From contig BBDJ01000039.1 in assembly GCA_001312325.1 (NCBI GenBank), forward strand, positions 1 through 40,025: a stretch of 40,025 bases of DNA. Reading direction: 5' to 3'. Positions 27,231 to 37,072 of the stretch are shown one piece after another. Origin of the DNA: Lysinibacillus pakistanensis (GTDB lineage: Bacteria > Bacillota > Bacilli > Bacillales_A > Planococcaceae). Below the pieces are notes generated by a model that saw only the letters and a list, made by a program, of their open reading frames with translations, did no database searches and was not told where the DNA came from. A program made the position numbers and the translations under genes. The stretch's first letter is position 1. Every line of letters starts with the position of its first letter.

Positions 27231-28382
27231 CTAACGATTTGACATGATTAATTGTTCAAACACTTGTACTCCTGCTTTTTCACCGAATAAAACCTTCTCT
27301 AACGTAAGCGTTAACAAATATGGTATCTTGTTTAATTCGTTATCCGTAAAGTCTAGGTTATTTAGCATTATTATAGCTTTGTTACGATCCTTGTAACTAA
27401 TTAAAACGGAATAATAACCTGCCCAATATCCATCGTGAAGAATAATCTTCTTATATTGAGGATGATTCTCTATTTTCCACCCAAGTCCATATCCCCCGAA
27501 ATCTTCGTGCAAACAAGGACAATACCCATTAGTAGCTTCTCCTTTAATGAAAACTGGATCTATGATACTTTCCTTTGTTTGTTCTGATACCAGTTCATTA
27601 TTATAAATAGCACGCTCCCATTTTAGCAGATCATCTACAGTGGATTTTATACCGCCATCACCTTTAACACCATCAAGGAAGTAAACATACTTATGTTCTT
27701 CCATTTCACTTGGAAGTCTATACAAGTCCTGTTCCCAATCATAGATAAAACCTAACGAAAAATTTTCAATTTCGCTATCAAGAAATTGCGAATGCGTTGA
27801 TGTATTGAACATATTTAAAGGTGTGAATATTCTTTTCTGTAAAAACTCTCCGTACCCCATTTTAGAAACCATTTCTATGATTTCTGCAAGTAATACATAC
27901 CCAGTATTACAATACTCCCACTTTTCATTCGCGTGGAATAACACTTCTGGCTTTTCATCTTTCAAAAATTTAACTACATCTTTATTCGTTGCAATTCTAT
28001 TAGGGTCCCAGTTACCTGGATCTTCAAACCAATCCATGTAATCTAGAAGTCCAGAGGTATGATTTAACAGATTTTTAATAGTTATATTTTCATAAGAAAG
28101 AAAAGGAAAAAAATTTTTTTAAGATTATCATCTAGCTGAAGTTTTTTTCTCCTCAATTAGTATCATAATTGCCATTGCTGTGAAGCTCTTAGAAATTGAG
28201 GCAATATCAAAGACTGCATCAATTGAATGTTGACTTGAGTTAGTTCTCTTGCCAATAGCTCTCTTGTAAAATGTTTTACCTTCCTCAGCTAATAATACAA
28301 CCCCGCTAAATAACCTATTTTGTTCTAAGAAGTCTAATACCTTATCTAGTTCTTTACGTCGTTTCAAATTTTGTCCATTCAT
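27231..28382 (-). CDS. Serine hydrolase, class C beta-lactamase fold (frameshifts around 28107-28148)
   Basis: About 383 residues. The catalytic SxxK is in FDIASISKSFTAMAIMI, YxN is YCNTGYVLL and the third motif is HDGYWAGY. There is no signal peptide, so it may be a cytoplasmic esterase or peptidase rather than a penicillin-binding protein or secreted lactamase. The frame is lost among T run 28142-28148 and the adjacent A7/T7 runs 28107-28120; the text between (FPFLSYENITIKNLLNHTSG) is normal for the family. ATG 28382 follows GGAGGTCC by about 8 nt. Monocistronic. Confidence 0.85.
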
Positions 28383-28859
28383 AATTCGAGGACCTCCATT
28401 TATGATTTTTATATTTAATTTGATATACATTATTATCAAGGGAGGAGGACCTCTTATTGTTGGTTATATAAAGTTGAAAATATAATACAAGTTAACTACT
28501 CCTTTTTTTACAAAATTATTATTTCATTAAATTACCTGTAATGATAATTATCTCAAAATTAGGCGATTTAAGCAATTTCTTTATTCAAGAATAGACGTTT
28601 ATTGAAAAAAAATCCTGCACATCAACTCAAAATTTTTAGTCATACTTTTTTATAAACATCGCAATTTTATCTTAAACATCCCATCTTATATTGTGACTTT
28701 ATTTCACAGTTAATTAATAAAAAAAAGTTTCAAAAACTTCATTTAGAAATGTCTTTCCTTCGTTCATCCCTATATACACTATTCCGTAAAATGGATCTAT
28801 AACCAAAAGTAACCTAATTTCTACATGAGTGTCTTAATTGAAATTAACGTTTTATTTCA
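28383..28859. other. A/T-rich intergenic region
   Basis: I see no gene or clear RNA here. The region lies between the serine hydrolase and the integrase relic. Confidence 0.4.
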
Positions 28860-29022
28860 AAAGTATTAACTGTAAAAATCCTATCTTAGCTTTCCGTTTA
28901 GTAGTCTCACTCTTTTCGTGCCCCAGCAAACTTTGAATGACATCAATTGGCGCACCGTTATGAATCATATGCTTTGCATAGCTGTGCCGTAATTGATTCG
29001 GGTGTATATGTTGGTTTGGAAT
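28860..29022 (-). pseudogene. C-terminal fragment of a XerC/XerD-type tyrosine recombinase
   Basis: The frame reads HIHPNQLRHSYAKHMIHNGA and PIDVIQSLLGHEKSETTKRK. These are the HxxR box (His and Arg) and the LLGH box with its His of phage-type integrases. The tyrosine segment is missing (it turns into KAKIGFLQLILLK and stops) and the whole N-terminal catalytic part is absent, replaced upstream by the repeat at 29021. It is a genuine relic rather than a homopolymer artefact, and the only sign of a past integrative element in the window. Confidence 0.8.
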
Positions 29023-29150
29023 AAAGTTTGATCAGAAATATCCACCAAACCCGTTTTTAAGTTAAACGATAAGAACTCGTTTTGAAAAAAAGTTTGATCA
29101 TATTCTACCGACGATCTTCAACAATCGTGCCCTTTTCATGAATAAAGACG
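29021..29150. repeat. Intergenic repeat related to 38732-38905
   Basis: Shares AATAAAGTTTGATCA..AATATC..CAAACC with 38732-38767, then an A-rich TTTTGAAAAAAA segment, then TTCAACAATCGTGCCC, which matches the end motif of the other copies. It begins exactly where the integrase relic ends, suggesting the repeat inserted into or replaced the integrase gene. Confidence 0.6.
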
Positions 29151-29195
29151 CTTTCCTTATTACGGAAAAGGGCCCGTTACTTTAAGTACATTTCT

Positions 29196-29685
29196 TCACA
29201 AACTTTTCGTTTTAACAATCAGATAATGCTTGGAATTTCTTAACCATACTATAACAGTAATTGCCATACTTAAAATTCCACTTATAAAAGTCATCCCGAA
29301 AAAAAATTCTCCCTCCAATAGTTGGTGAATTAAAAATTAAACCACTAAGTAATATACATATACAACCTGTTAATCCCCAAAAGCCAATAGCCCAATTAGT
29401 ATTGCGTTTTATTAGATAATAGCCAATTACACTCAGAATGTAGAGTACACAAACCATCATAATAGTAGGGAATAATGGCTGGAATTTAGCTGAATAAACA
29501 AAATAATCAAGTTGGCTAATATCACGCCCATTTGTAATATCAATGTTAAATAAATCTGTAAACGGTGTTGAATACTTCCATTCTAAAGAATTATCTATAA
29601 TGGCACTTCCCTCATACCAAGCAATAAATGTTGATACAGCTAAAATAAAAATTCCAATTATAAGTTGCAATATATACTTAAACAA
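29196..29685 (-). CDS. DUF4306 (YjdJ-like) membrane protein (one frameshift)
   Basis: About 162 residues with four hydrophobic helices. The first part, IAWYEGSAIIDNSLEWKYST followed by PFTDLF and SQLDYFVYSAKFQPLFP, matches what I know of B. subtilis YjdJ (DUF4306), a membrane protein of unknown function. The frame is lost in the 8-nt A run 29299-29306; one base less yields a fourth helix (FFGMTFISGILSMAITVIVW) and an end at 29196. The start has GGAGGGAAA upstream. Confidence 0.7.
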
Positions 29686-29736
29686 TTTTTCCCTCCTGAT
29701 AAATTTTATTCACGATACCAAAAACGTCCCCTTATA

Positions 29737-31016
29737 TTAAAAATTTACTTTAAATCCGTTAATAATAATGGATTTAATTTGTTCGGGCTTTAATGGACTC
29801 TCTGATAGTAACTTCAGTTTCACTTGATTTTCATCCGTGAAGGAAACTAAACTTGTTAATTCCTTATGACTTCCGTCTTTTTTTAACAATTGTAGCCGTT
29901 AATTCTTCTGTTTCTGTCGCATTGCCTTCCCCTATAATCGTTAAACCCAGTGGAGAAATCTTCAGCTCTTTCGCTACCCAGTCACCAAAGTCCATAGCAA
30001 ATGGCACCGACTGCCCTCTCATTTCTTCGAGCTTGAAGGATGCTTCCCAATCTCCCTCTACATATTGATCAGCTGTATAAATCTTTGCCTTCAACTCATA
30101 CTCAGCTAGATTGATATCCTTCACATTAAAGACATTTTCCTCATAATTATACGCATAAATTGGTATTCCCTGTTCATCTCTCCCGTAAGAATAACTCACT
30201 GTTGGTAGAATCTTCTGCCCAGCTGGATTCACTAAATAAAATTCTCCGTGTTCTATCGCATTATTGGCGGGCCACTCTGTTTGCACATATAGTTTGTCAT
30301 TATGAAGTCCTATATTTGTAATTTGCATTCTGTCGTATAGTTGTGTTTGAATATTCAATATACCCGCTGGTAGTACATATGCATCTCCTTCAGAGGACTC
30401 TCCACCACTTCCTCGAATTGTATCATCTGGCAAAATTTCTGTTTGTTGTTTTTCTACATCTTGTAGATCCAATGGGAATGTTACATCCTCTAACACTGAT
30501 TTATCACTTAAAAAAGAACGGATTTTTAGCTTAAACTTATCTGTACTACTCCCATTAAACGACGTAAATCGAACAAAGGCTGTTTTCGTTGTAGGATCAA
30601 AACCAATTCTTTCAACTGTAAAAGACCGTCCTTTTGACATGGAATAATCATAAATATCCAATGTTTCATCAATACGGTTTCCTTCAACATCCTGCATTGT
30701 CACATACACGACGGCCATATCTTCATCCTGCATCGCTGAAACAATTTCCATTTTTATCCCACCATATTCAACAGTACTTTCTATTGGTTCAAGTAATGCC
30801 GCTATTTCTGGGCTAATACGCCATAGCAAATTTTTTTACATCGTCATTCATTGCAGCACCAACTGTAATAGAGCTCGCTAGAAATACGGTGGCCACTGAT
30901 GGAATGAGCCATGTTTTCTTCCTTTTTTTCTTTACTTGGCTAACACCCATTTTCGCTCTTTTGTGTAAATCCTGCGGCAATGGAATCGACTTCACTGATT
31001 CTTTTAACTTATCCAT
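29737..31016 (-). CDS. DUF4179 membrane protein, partner of the ECF sigma factor (two frameshifts)
   Basis: About 426 residues. A cytoplasmic N-terminus of about 35 residues (SIPLPQDLHKRAKMGVSQVK), one membrane helix (WLIPSVATVFLASSITVGAA), then a large extracellular beta-rich region as in DUF4179 proteins. The gene overlaps the sigma-factor gene by 8 nt, the typical sigma/anti-sigma arrangement, so the short N-terminus probably binds the sigma factor and the outer part senses an envelope signal. Breaks at T runs 30831-30837 and 29878-29884; repair of the second adds KKDGSHKELTSLVSFTDENQ and an end at 29737. Confidence 0.82.
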
Positions 31017-31538
31017 AAAAATCTGCCTCCTCTACTTGAACACGTAACTTTTTCAATGCACGATATAGGATGGACTTTACTGTTCCTAATGGGATTTGGA
31101 GCGTGTCTGCAATTTCTTGAAAAGTATACCCCTCGTAATATTTCAGTAATACAATTCCTTTTTCATCGCTTGTTAATTTTTCTAATATCTGTTGTAGCAA
31201 GACTTTAACGGTATGGTCACCCTGTTCAAACTGTATATTGTCTATGTATTCATTTTGCATAGGCACAATCTTTTCTAGCTTTTTTTAACCGATTCAGTGA
31301 ATTACTAATGGTAATCTTAATAAGCCATGTTTTAATGTACGCAGGTTCTTTTAAGCCTTCAATTTTATCGAACGCTTTATAAGCAGTTTCTTGTACAATA
31401 TCTAGAGCCTCCTCTTCGTTCTTTAAATAAACAAATGCCATTCGATATATATCTGCTTCATACATTTGAAAAAGTTTTAAAAAGGCTTTTTCATTTCCTT
31501 TTTGAGCTTTTTTTAATTAAACGAATAATGTAACTCAC
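31009..31538 (-). CDS. ECF sigma factor (two frameshifts)
   Basis: About 176 residues, a normal sigma-70 group 4 factor. Region 2 is MYEADIYRMAFVYLKNEEEA, LDIVQETAYKAF and YIKTWLIKITISN; region 4 is LTSDEKGIVLLKYYEGYTFQ and EIADTLQIPLGTVKSILYRA. The closest types I know are SigV/SigI-like factors paired with DUF4179 proteins. The frame breaks in the T runs 31508-31514 and 31281-31287. The start is uncertain: GTG 31538 overlaps the end of an AAGGGAG site; no ATG is available in frame upstream of region 2. Confidence 0.88.
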
Positions 31539-31601
31539 TCCCTTCTATACATTAGACAATTTAGTTCATGATTTAGCTTAAATCATTTACATTTTTTTTA
31601 T

Positions 31602-31630
31602 AAAAAAAGTAGGAAGAATATTCTCCCTAC
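31602..31630 (-). terminator. Rho-independent terminator
   Basis: An 11-bp stem with one G-U pair and almost no loop (GTAGGAAGAAT / ATTCTCCCTAC, 31609-31630) is followed by seven T on the minus strand. It lies about 100 nt beyond the nucleotidyltransferase gene and upstream of the sigma-factor gene. Confidence 0.8.
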
Positions 31631-31729
31631 GATTTCATTTATATTAATCCAATTAATTCTTGTTTTTTTTGTTACCACACAGCTCACTTAAGAATTGGTT
31701 CAATTTATATTTTGAATCATATTTCACAC

Positions 31730-32332
31730 TTAGATATAATCAAGCCACGAATGACCAGTTGGAAATTGTCTTTTCAAAGTCATTTTTAACCAATCCCTTT
31801 GTTCAGGCAGTAAATATGGAAGCATAGTTTGTAAATCTTTAAAATCTTTTTCTCTAACCTTTGAGCTACCACCTTTATAAAGGAGTTGAATCTCGGGTCT
31901 CAGGTAAGGTATCTCATCATCTGTTCTTAAAAATATATCCTCTAACCTTCTTCGAATAGATTTTTCTCTCCTGTATATCCAGGATTGTTGCTCTGTCTCT
32001 ACTAACATAATTTGAAAAGCCCAGGGAGAACTACTGCTTTTTGTAACCCAGATGTCATTTGTGGTTTTTAAAAACTCGCCTTCTTGCCAAGGAACAAGTT
32101 TCCCATTCTCTGCTTTGTATAACATCCAATCACCTGACAAATGATTATAGGCAGTCAATTGTTCGTCTCGAAGTATTATTACATCTATATCATCATGTGC
32201 CCTTGACTGTTTGCCTAAATGTAAATCTAAAGCCCATCCCCCTGCAATACCCCATTTAATTGGAATAATAGAAAAGAGCTTATTAATTTCTGTTATGGTG
32301 ATTGATTCCCAATTATCTATATCTGTCCGCAA
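31730..32332 (-). CDS. Aminoglycoside-adenylyltransferase-like nucleotidyltransferase
   Basis: An intact 200-residue protein. WGIAGGWALDLHLGKQSRAH followed by DDIDV is the nucleotidyltransferase core (GGW...DxD metal site) of the group that includes aminoglycoside 2''-adenylyltransferase and lincosamide nucleotidyltransferases. SSPWAFQIMLVE and the IPYLRPEIQLLYKGG helix region also fit. Whether it modifies a drug cannot be told from sequence; most chromosomal homologues are uncharacterised. Monocistronic; ATG 32332. Confidence 0.78.
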   Translation of the reverse strand: MRTDIDNWESITITEINKLFSIIPIKWGIAGGWALDLHLGKQSRAHDDIDVIILRDEQLTAYNHLSGDWMLYKAENGKLVPWQEGEFLKTTNDIWVTKSSSSPWAFQIMLVETEQQSWIYRREKSIRRRLEDIFLRTDDEIPYLRPEIQLLYKGGSSKVREKDFKDLQTMLPYLLPEQRDWLKMTLKRQFPTGHSWLDYI

Positions 32333-32402
32333 ATAAATGTCCTCCCGTAGCGTTGAAATAAAATTTGATTAAAAGTATCCTGTAAACGTTGATTTTCGTT
32401 AT

Positions 32403-32432
32403 AAAAACCCACCCTTTTAAAATTAACGTGGG
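32403..32432 (-). terminator. Weak terminator-like hairpin
   Basis: CCCAC/GTGGG (32408-32432) with a long A/T-rich loop and five T downstream on the minus strand, 60 nt beyond the histidine phosphatase gene. Confidence 0.45.
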
Positions 32433-32491
32433 ATTCTATTGATTAAATAGTGTGTTTTCTTAAAAAGTTGAACAAAATTTTAAGAAATATC

Positions 32492-33082
32492 CTATATATT
32501 CCCTAAATGATTCGTATCATTTATAAAGTGAATTACCTTTTCCTTATCAGTAAGTTCAATTAAACTAATTCCTGTATCTCCAATTTTAAAATAATAATCC
32601 ATGTTGATTGGCATTTGGTAAAAAGCACGTAATATATTATTAATTACCCCACCATGAGCAACAATTGCTATTCGCTCATATGTATTTCCTGTCACAATCT
32701 TAGAAAATATCGTTTCAATTCTCATTCGAAATTCTATGAATGTCTCTCCATTTTCAAAACTTTCATGAAAAAATTTTGGCTCAGGATACTTTTTCGTTCT
32801 TCAAAGGATAATCCAGCTTGTACACCATTATTAAACTCCATTAATTCTTCTTCCAATTGTACTGGGCATCCAATAGTTTCCCCTAATATTTCAGCAGTTT
32901 CACGTGCTCTTTTTAACGTACTTGCCCATATAAAATCTGGCGGGAAATCATTTTTTTACTTTTTGTGATAAACTTCCCACTTGCTTTCTACCTCTTTCCG
33001 TTAATTCAAAATCAGCTCTTCCTTCATGTACATTTAAAATATCTGCTTCAGATTCTCCATGGCGAATTAATAGTATTTGCAT
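32492..33082 (-). CDS. Histidine phosphatase family (phosphoglycerate-mutase-like) protein, two frameshifts
   Basis: About 196 residues. MQILLIRHGESEADILNVHE holds the catalytic RHG motif at the N-terminus, STLKRARETAEILGE the second Arg, ELMEFNNG the acidic donor region and RIAIVAHGGVINNILRAFYQ the second catalytic His. These enzymes remove phosphate from varied small molecules. The frame breaks in the T run 32951-32957 (one base too many) and near 32792 (one base missing, KYPEPKFFHESF restored). ATG 33082 has GGGGAAAAGG upstream. Confidence 0.88.
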
Positions 33083-33221
33083 ACCTTTTCCCCCTTATAT
33101 CTTTTAAATCCAAAAAGTATAAAACTAAACTACACCGTTAATTTAATAGCTGTTTTCTCAAAGATTGTTGCTTCTGGTTTTGCTATCTTCTTCAATTAAA
33201 GGACCACGTTAGTTGAATAAG

Positions 33222-33246
33222 AGAAACGCTTATTCCACAATCGGGC
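33222..33246. repeat. Half element of the CAACAATCGGGCCC repeat family
   Basis: CCACAATCGGGCCCTTTAAT matches the ends of the hairpin elements at 34689 and 37781. Only one end is recognisable here. Confidence 0.5.
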
Positions 33247-33330
33247 CCTTTAATGGAATAACAATAAATAATTTTTATTCCAAAATCACTTATTTTTTTT
33301 ACAATTGAATATTCTATTTCTCTAACCATG

Positions 33331-33895
33331 TCAATTTTGTCGCCTCTTACTTCGTGTAATTCCGAGATAAACAAATACCAAACATACTATAAGACCTAAT
33401 GTAGCTGGAATAATTATAGATTTGCCAGAGTCCCCTGCAAATAGGATACTCCATCCTACTTTCCCAACTGCAATAAAGGCCATAATTGACAAGCCGAACC
33501 AAATGTTACGTTGCCAGAAAGCAAGAGCTAGAAGGGTTAAAGATAGTGGTACAATCAATGTAAGCAAAATTTTACCCAATCCCCAATCCCTAGTTAAATA
33601 ATCGACTTCATATTGAAGAAATTCTTGCACTATTGTATCTACGGTAGTCGGTTCCGGGAACCAAAACATGGATGTGAAAATACAGAACAGAGTGAAGGAG
33701 ATTCCAGCAAGGCTCCTCTTGAAGGCAAAAAAAACAAAAAGGAATAATAAATATAGGTCTGATATACCAAGAAAGCTGATTATGATGTCTTGCAAAAGCC
33801 CAATCTAGTAAATCGTGATTAAATATAAATGCAAACAGTAAACTTATGGAGCATAGAGTAAAGAAAATAGCCAATGGCGTATCATATTTACGCAT
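33331..33895 (-). CDS. Multi-pass membrane protein controlled with TetR (one frameshift)
   Basis: About 188 residues with five or six hydrophobic helices (LAIFFTLCSISLLFAFIFNH, ILLTLIVPLSLTLLALAFWQ, IIIPATLGLIVCLVFVYLGI). The conserved-looking NQLSWYIRPIFIIPFC, FWFPEPTTVDTIVQ and YLTRDWGLGK segments occur in a family of uncharacterised Bacillus membrane proteins, as far as I recall. The frame breaks in the 8-nt A run 33727-33734. The start ATG overlaps the TetR stop (TGATG), so the two are translationally coupled and the protein is the likely target of that regulator. Confidence 0.7.
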
Positions 33896-34543
33896 CAAAA
33901 GTTTTTCTCCTTCCCTTGTATTGGGATTGATAGACCTTTTTCTAAGAACAACATCATTTCATCAATTAAAGAAAATAGCTTATCATCAAAATAATCGGTG
34001 CCAGATTTGTTGATGAAATTTTGAACAAGTGACAGGTTAAGAGTTTGAATAAGCAAAATGATTGTTTCATTATTTAATCTCTGATCAATTTCATGTTTCT
34101 TCTTACTCTCATTAATTAATGTATGAAAAAATTCATTACTCTTTTTATCTTCTTCCCCAAGTAGTGATTTTTTCAAATCTTGATCGGAATTTAAGATAAG
34201 GTCGTTTGCAATTTTGGCCATATCAGGATGCTTACGGTAAAAATGAATTCCCCCAATAAATAGGTTCCTTACAATATCAATAAATTTCATTTCACTAGTT
34301 ATCTGAGTTAAATATTGGGAGTACTCGTGTTTTTTGATGCCTACTTGTTCAACTACATACTTATACAAATCAAGTTTGTCTTCGAAGTATTGATAAAAAC
34401 TCCCCCTAGGAATTTTAGCTTTCTTAATAATGCTTGAGATACTGGACTCTTGATAACCATGCTCAGAGAATTCAGCCATACTAACTTCTAAAATCTTTAA
34501 TTTCTTCTCTTTGGGTAGGTTAAAAAAATGTTGAAGATGGCAA
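33895..34543 (-). CDS. TetR family regulator (one frameshift)
   Basis: About 215 residues. The helix-turn-helix is KLKILEVSMAEFSEHGYQ, then SSISSIIKKAKIPRGSFYQY and FEDKLDLYKYV; the C-terminal ligand domain is helical (FIDIVRNLFIGGIHFYRKHP). The N-terminus needs one base fewer in the A run 34522-34528; translation then begins at TTG 34543 with GAGGT upstream. Two adjacent perfect palindromes directly upstream (34565-34598) are the probable operator, so it represses itself and the coupled membrane protein. The inducer is unknown. Confidence 0.87.
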
Positions 34544-34564
34544 TGGGTAATACCTCACTTTCAT

Positions 34565-34598
34565 TATGACACCTGCGTCATATGACACTACTGTCATA
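34565..34598. promoter_or_regulatory. Double palindromic TetR operator
   Basis: TATGACACCTGCGTCATA (34565-34582) and TATGACACTACTGTCATA (34581-34598) are both perfect TATGAC-N6-GTCATA palindromes and share two bases. They stand 22 nt before the TetR start codon. Two dimers could bind side by side, 16 bp apart centre to centre. Confidence 0.85.
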
Positions 34599-34688
34599 AT
34601 ATAACATGGAATAGATTTAGTAAATATTTCCTTTTACATAAACATCCTATAATTTTTTCTTCATCAACTATTTTATAATAGATTTGTT

Positions 34689-34752
34689 TCACAATCTGGC
34701 CCTTTTTAAAAAAAAGACACGTTCCTAAATAAACGTGCCCGATTGTTGAATA
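34689..34752. repeat. Hairpin element, CAACAATCGGGCCC family
   Basis: Ends TCACAATCTGGCCC (34689-34702) and GTGCCCGATTGTTGA (34735-34749) are imperfect inverted repeats. Inside, CACGTT..AACGTG forms a second stem. Related elements lie at 36012-36117 and 37781-37850. Confidence 0.7.
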
Positions 34753-34823
34753 TCAAGTAAATGATTAAAAACCAGCCGCCTTTAAGGTGCCATTTTTTAT
34801 ATCAAAAATTATCAGCTGAATAA

Positions 34824-35829
34824 TTAACTAGTATGCTTTTTTTCAGCTTTCCATACATTTCTAATTTTATTTGTTCTCAGATCATAGTAACAGAGCATGC
34901 TTTCTTTAGGTATTTCCAAAACACTATAATCTCTTTTTTTCATCAATAAAACTAGATAAAAAAATAAAATCCTTCTTTTTTCTCATCAAATTTAACGGAA
35001 CGAATTTTTGAATAACTGCTATTACTAGATAGTAATGGCTTCATATTATTTGATTTAATATCTATTTCTGCAACATGCGAAATCGGACTAGTTATCTTTT
35101 CATCGTAACTAATTATTACCGAGCTATTATCTGGTGCCAATGATACTCCACTTATAAACTTCTCAACTGTATCAATGTGTTCTTTTTTTTCTCCTTCTGT
35201 ATTATATATATCTAAACTGTATTTTGGTGGTTGTAATTTAGTATGATTGTTATTTGCTTCTTCTAGTTTTTTAGTATCATCCTTTTCGGAGTAAGAAACG
35301 ACAATTAATTTATTACTGTTCGGATTATAATTAAAATCTAAAATACTCCTATCTTTATCTTCTTTTGCCCACATTTTAACTTTATTTGTTTGAAGGTTAT
35401 AAGTAGCTATATGAAAATTTTTATACTCATCTTTTAACAATACCCTCATAAAGAGAATATTTTGTTCTTTATCTATTTGGATAAAATCTATGTTACTAAA
35501 TTCAGTAGTCAGCTGTTTAGATTGATTAGTATTTAGGTCATTTTCAAACAATTGAATTGTGTGATCCTTAGCTCCATCTGCAAAGTACAATTTATTACTC
35601 CCTTCAGAATAAGCAAATGAAGTATAATCTTCCATATTACCACTTAATAATATTTTATTTGTATTTTTAATTGGATCATACTGATAGAATGTATTCATTA
35701 AATTTTTAGGATTGAAAATATTTATGTAAAACTTAGAGTCCGAAACATTATTATTAAAAAATAATTTACTACCAAGTAGAAAAAACATTACTACAACTAT
35801 TGCAAAAAGTAATATAACTTTTTTTTCAA
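34824..35829 (-). CDS. TolB-like beta-propeller protein, membrane-anchored (frameshifted at both ends)
   Basis: About 335 residues. The N-terminus after repair is LKKVILLFAIVVVMFFLLGS, a signal anchor; the rest has repeated propeller blades (YTSFAYSEGSNKLYFADGAK, ILDFNYNPNSNKLIVVSYSE, VSLAPDNSSVIISYDE) of the WD40/PD40 TolB type. Likely a surface protein of unknown role. The start TTG 35829 is preceded by AGGAGGGG; the 8-nt T run 35819-35826 breaks the frame just after it. At the 3' end T/A runs near 34961-34970 and 34932-34940 break it again; corrected text continues ...SVLEIPKESMLCYYDLRTNK to a stop at 34824. Confidence 0.72.
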
Positions 35830-35860
35830 AGTACCCCTCCTGAAAGTTGGTAAATCCATA

Positions 35861-35885
35861 ATCCAGATAAAATTATTTATCCGGA
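35861..35885. other. Hairpin upstream of the propeller gene
   Basis: AATCCAGATAAA pairs with TTTATCCGGATT with one G-U position. The plus-strand side is followed by ATTTATTTTTA, so it may be a weak plus-strand terminator, although no plus-strand gene lies upstream. Confidence 0.4.
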
Positions 35886-36011
35886 TTATTTATTTTTATT
35901 CTGTTACTTCATCTGTTACTTCTTATCTTCTATAATTTCGCTAATTCCAAGAGAATCATTCCATTAAATCATCCCTTTATTAATATACCCAGCAGACTTT
36001 AAGGTATTGTT

Positions 36012-36117
36012 ACTCAACAATTATCAAATCGATTATTTGATTCTGATTTACTTTTCCTTTCTTTATAAGAACGCCCCTTTAGATAACCTTATCCAAAGGG
36101 GCAAAGCATTGTTGAGT
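36012..36117. repeat. Element with 10-bp terminal inverted repeats and inner hairpin
   Basis: ACTCAACAAT (36012-36021) and ATTGTTGAGT (36108-36117) are perfect inverted repeats. Within them, GCCCCTTT..AAAGGGGC (36073-36102) forms a long stem extended by GATAA/TTATC. It is a full member of the CAACAAT..GGGCC family and stands just beyond the lipoprotein hydrolase gene, where it may also terminate transcription. Confidence 0.7.
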
Positions 36118-36122
36118 TCATA

Positions 36123-37046
36123 TCATTTAAATTCCTCTTTAACAAAGTCAATGAGTCGGGACTTTAATACGTCACCATCCTGCCCCATATGGTACATATC
36201 TGTTCCGTGATAACCGCTCTCGTCCACAATTAGCTCTTTATCAGTTGCTCCAGATTCTTGATATAATTGACGCACATGTTTTTCAATACTGCCTCCATAA
36301 TCACCAGGTGAAAAAAACAAACAAGGATGGCGCTTTAATCTCTTTGACACTTGGAATTGCATCAAGGTTTGAACATTGTGCAGGAGAAGAAAGAATAATT
36401 AGTCCCTCAATAGGAAGCTCTTGACGAACGCCTGCAACGATTGCTGTTGTACCGCCACAAGATGCTCCTGCCAAAAATACTTTTTTTAGCACCCATTCGT
36501 TTGAGTTCGTTTAAGGCTGCATCTGCATCAAGCTCTATATGTTCATTAACTTGGATCTTCTGTGAGGCACCGTGATTACGATATTCAGGAATAATAACTA
36601 AATATCCGTTATCTGCCAGTTCAGTTCCTATGTCAAGAAAAGAGCAAATGGAATAACCTTGCTCGTGTGCAAGCAGGACTCCTTTATTTCCGCTACCAAG
36701 CACAAGTGCCGACAAATATACCCCATCACTGGTTGTCAATGTAGTTGCTTGATCGCGTAGCTCATCTGGAGCACAACTATTCACAAGATGCCCTCTAAAA
36801 GACTTTACTGCTCGATCTGGCCAGGCAGGATCATATTCAACTGGTGGGTTTAATGGTATGTTCGTCACTTCTTCAAGTGACGTTTCATTTATGGTCTCGG
36901 TTTTAGAAGCAGTACTTTGGTTTTGATTAGATATAGATTGATTTTCGTTAGAAGATACAGGATTTTTTTGTGGTGCAGCCTGTAATTATTACTAACAAAA
37001 TGAGTAATGCAAGTAACATTTTTGTTTTGTTTAAAGATATGTTCAT
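36123..37046 (-). CDS. Lipoprotein alpha/beta hydrolase (three frameshifts)
   Basis: About 307 residues. A lipoprotein signal (MLLALLILLVIITGC) is followed by a Ser/Asn/Gln/Thr-rich linker (SSNENQSISNQNQSTASKTE) and a dienelactone-hydrolase-like domain: YLVIIPEYRNHGAS, nucleophile elbow AGASCGG (Ser followed by Cys), IEGLIILSSPAQ and the C-terminal His in DESGYHGTDMYH. An extracellular esterase of unknown substrate. Frame breaks at T run 36963-36969, T run 36481-36487 and A run 36311-36317, each repaired by one base. Start ATG 37046 has GGAGG about 13 nt upstream. Confidence 0.83.
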
Positions 37047-37072
37047 AGATTTTCTATTCCTCCAACTTTTAC

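Noticed and set aside
33192..33374. 60-residue minus-strand frame between the phosphatase and the membrane protein
   Set aside because: Its second half runs through a CAACAATCGGGCCC half repeat, it has no good ribosome site and no recognised family; it may be debris.
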